DNA of 47,622 nucleotides from JAMCYG01 sp027365565. GTDB lineage: Archaea; Micrarchaeota; Micrarchaeia; Micrarchaeales; Micrarchaeaceae. The notes beneath the pieces are model-generated. The model made no database searches. It was given only the letters and a program-made list of their open reading frames with translations, and was not told the DNA's origin. Both the position numbers and the translations under genes were made by a program. The DNA is taken from positions 1 to 47,622 of the forward strand of contig DAHXMI010000012.1 in NCBI GenBank assembly GCA_027365565.1. Reading direction: 5' to 3'. This document shows, one piece after another, positions 46,467 through 47,622 of this stretch; the first letter of the stretch is position 1, and the number at the start of each line of letters is the position of its first letter.

Positions 46467-46637
46467 ATAGCTGACGTATTACCAGGCAAATCATGCATTT
46501 CGTGCGGAAGGCTGACTAGTGACTACACTGAGTTCAAGTGCCCGAAATGCGGCAAGGAGACGATCGTAAGGTGCCTTCACTGCAGGGAGATAGGCAACAG
46601 ATATATCTGCAAGGAGTGTGGATTCGAGGGGCCGTAA
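46467..46637 (+). CDS. Archaeal zinc-ribbon protein upstream of aEF1-beta, with AUA start
   Basis: 56 aa. Four CxxC knuckles: CISCGRLTSDYTEFKCPKCG then VRCLHCREIGNRYICKECGF, ending EGP. This is the short two-zinc archaeal family usually encoded directly before aEF1-beta and implicated in RNA/translation. The frame is open only from an in-frame TAG at 46443. Between this and the first Cys there is no ATG, GTG or TTG; the ATG at 46493 is out of frame. GGTGAT at 46458-46463 plus a 3-nt spacer points to ATA 46467 as start (next residues ADVLPGKSC). aEF1-beta begins 1 nt after the stop. Confidence 0.87.
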   Translation: MADVLPGKSCISCGRLTSDYTEFKCPKCGKETIVRCLHCREIGNRYICKECGFEGP

Positions 46638-46638
46638 C

Positions 46639-46884
46639 ATGTCAAAGGTAGTTGTGGTTTTCAAGGTGTATCCGAAGGATGACTCCTTCGACAAGGCAGT
46701 GGAAGAGATAAAGGGTATGAGCCCGAACGACGTCAAGAGCGAGGACATCGGATTCGGCATCAAGGTAATAAAGGCCTCATTCATCTACGAGGATTCCAAA
46801 GGCGGCTCATCCGAGATAGAGGAAAGGCTCAAGGAGCTGGAGAACGTCAGCGAAGTGGAGGTCGCTGAGGAGACGCTCATCTGA
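46639..46884 (+). CDS. Elongation factor 1-beta (aEF1-beta)
   Basis: 81 aa. Archaeal EF1-beta: VVVFKVYPKDDSFDKAVEEI, then EDIGFGIKVIKASFIYED and the C-terminal VSEVEVAEETLI. It exchanges GDP for GTP on aEF1-alpha. Ferredoxin-like fold of the usual length (about 85-90). Start ATG 46639, 1 nt after the stop of the zinc-ribbon gene. Confidence 0.95.
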   Translation: MSKVVVVFKVYPKDDSFDKAVEEIKGMSPNDVKSEDIGFGIKVIKASFIYEDSKGGSSEIEERLKELENVSEVEVAEETLI

Positions 46885-46975
46885 CATTTTTCCTAGAAAG
46901 GGCTTCGCGTGCGAGTGACGCAGCATTAAATACTTTTTTTGAGTATTCTTTCTGTTACTCCCTCTTCGTGATAGC

Positions 46976-47622
46976 ATGCTTGAGTACATAGAGCTCACCA
47001 ACTGGAAGACCCATGGCAGCAGCGCGCTGAGGTTCCAGAAGGGAGTGAATGTGCTGGTAGGGCTCATGGGCGCAGGCAAGAGCTCGGTCATGGATGCGAT
47101 ATCCTTTGCTCTTTTTGGCACGTTTCCCGCGCTGAAGCACAAACGTGTAAAGACAAGCGACATAATAAGGAACGTCCCTGAGGAGCACGATTACGCTGAA
47201 GTAACCCTCGGCTTCAGTTCGGACGGCGACAGTTATGTTGTGAGCAGGAGGATACCGAAGAGCGGCGTGGCGAGCGCGAGGCTTTCGAAGAACGGGAAGC
47301 CGTTCCAAACGCAGCCTACAAAGGTCACCGAGGAGATAGAAGGCCTGCTGAAGATCGACTACGATACTTTCTCAAGGGCAGTATACTCGGAGCAGAACAA
47401 CATGAGCTACTTCCTCGACCTCATGAAAGGCGACAGGAAGAAGCAGATCGACTCGATGCTGGGGCTCGACCATTTTACCACCGCGGAAGAGTACACGACG
47501 ACGATCCTGAACAACATACGCGCGCTGATAAGCGGCGAGGAGCAGGGCCTGGCACAGTCGGACGCGGGTGCCATAAGGGAGCAACTGGAATCGTTGAGAA
47601 AGGAGAGGGCCGCACTTGCGGA
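46976..47622 (+). CDS. rad50: Rad50/SMC-type DNA repair ATPase, N-terminal part
   Basis: Runs off the window after 215 residues. N-terminal ABC-ATPase half of Rad50: IELTNWKTHGSSALRFQKGV, Walker A GLMGAGKSSVMDAISFALFG, and the Q-loop region FSRAVYSEQNN followed by DRKKQIDSMLGLDHF, where coiled coil begins. It acts with Mre11 in double-strand-break processing. The Walker A Gly-Met (usually N/P-x-A/S) is slightly unusual. A TATA-like TTAAATACTTTTTTT (46926-46940) lies about 40 nt upstream. The mre11 gene, usually adjacent, is not in the window. Confidence 0.92.
   Translation, partial: MLEYIELTNWKTHGSSALRFQKGVNVLVGLMGAGKSSVMDAISFALFGTFPALKHKRVKTSDIIRNVPEEHDYAEVTLGFSSDGDSYVVSRRIPKSGVASARLSKNGKPFQTQPTKVTEEIEGLLKIDYDTFSRAVYSEQNNMSYFLDLMKGDRKKQIDSMLGLDHFTTAEEYTTTILNNIRALISGEEQGLAQSDAGAIREQLESLRKERAALA

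Noticed and set aside
1..47622. CRISPR arrays, insertion sequences or integrase/att sites
   Set aside because: No regularly spaced repeats, transposase ORFs or tRNA-end duplications were found; the only long repeats are the pilin blocks.

Overview
The window is archaeal chromosome and most likely comes from a small-genome DPANN lineage of the Micrarchaeota (ARMAN) type. That placement is inferred from gene content and rRNA character; no tree was computed. The evidence is an archaeal-type 16S rRNA with a BHB intron, an intron-containing tRNA-Ser, FtsZ1/FtsZ2 plus SepF, MCM, fibrillarin, Rpo7/Spt4, aIF5A, aEF1-beta, archaeal-type uS11/uS4/uS13/eS8/eS24/eS31, TATA-type promoters, and tRNAs without an encoded CCA. 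Genes are densely packed on both strands, with many short overlaps.

Layout. 1-153: tail of an unidentified gene. 210-2488: a stand-alone 16S rRNA gene with promoter, terminator and a 527-nt intron carrying a LAGLIDADG-like ORF; no 23S, 5S or tRNA-Ala is seen next to it. 2554-4841 (minus): tRNA-Ser(GGA) with two introns, then uS13-uS4-uS11, then a small orphan ORF and a possible structured RNA. 5072-5835 (minus): a RelE-type toxin/antitoxin pair and tRNA-Lys. 5867-10260: HAD phosphatase, an orphan, HD hydrolase, ArsR regulator, protein disulfide oxidoreductase and a TIM-barrel-like protein. 10271-12841 (minus): a copper/heavy-metal P-type ATPase operon with two tiny Cys-rich proteins, then tRNA-Asn. 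12910-18462 (minus): soluble histidine kinase, wHTH-REC-degenerate-GGDEF regulator, a pilin, a UPF0200 kinase and a secreted protein. 18573-22892: fibrillarin, a zinc-ribbon/helical-repeat protein, a truncated GluRS paralogue, a membrane-anchored protein and an FKBP/SlyD PPIase. 22952-24740 and 33663-34571: three LamG-bearing type IV pilin-like proteins with nearly identical ends and unrelated middles. 24750-32611: Spt4, Rpo7, FCF1-like PIN, DUF488, SepF, TrmJ-like methylase, CPBP protease, eS31, eS24, aIF5A, FtsZ2, FtsZ1 and anchored orphans. 32716-41435: ornithine carbamoyltransferase, eS8, a split MetRS, a broken beta-carbonic anhydrase, acylphosphatase, MCM and a presenilin-like protease. 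41419-47622: XPD helicase, a membrane/PLD-like protein, a secreted Lon-like protease, zinc-ribbon protein, aEF1-beta and the start of Rad50.

Three themes stand out. First, translation signals: the 16S 3' end reads AUCACCUCG rather than AUCACCUCCU. Many genes carry GGTG(AT) about 3 nt before the start, and this rule points to AUA or AUU start codons for at least three genes that otherwise have no usable start. Second, the 16S core has compensated changes at normally near-invariant positions (central pseudoknot, h44 decoding site) plus uncompensated changes in the 530 loop. Third, the LamG pilins look like a cassette system in which conserved 5' and 3' blocks flank swapped adhesin interiors. 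Functions come from recognised motifs and families; no database search was run.
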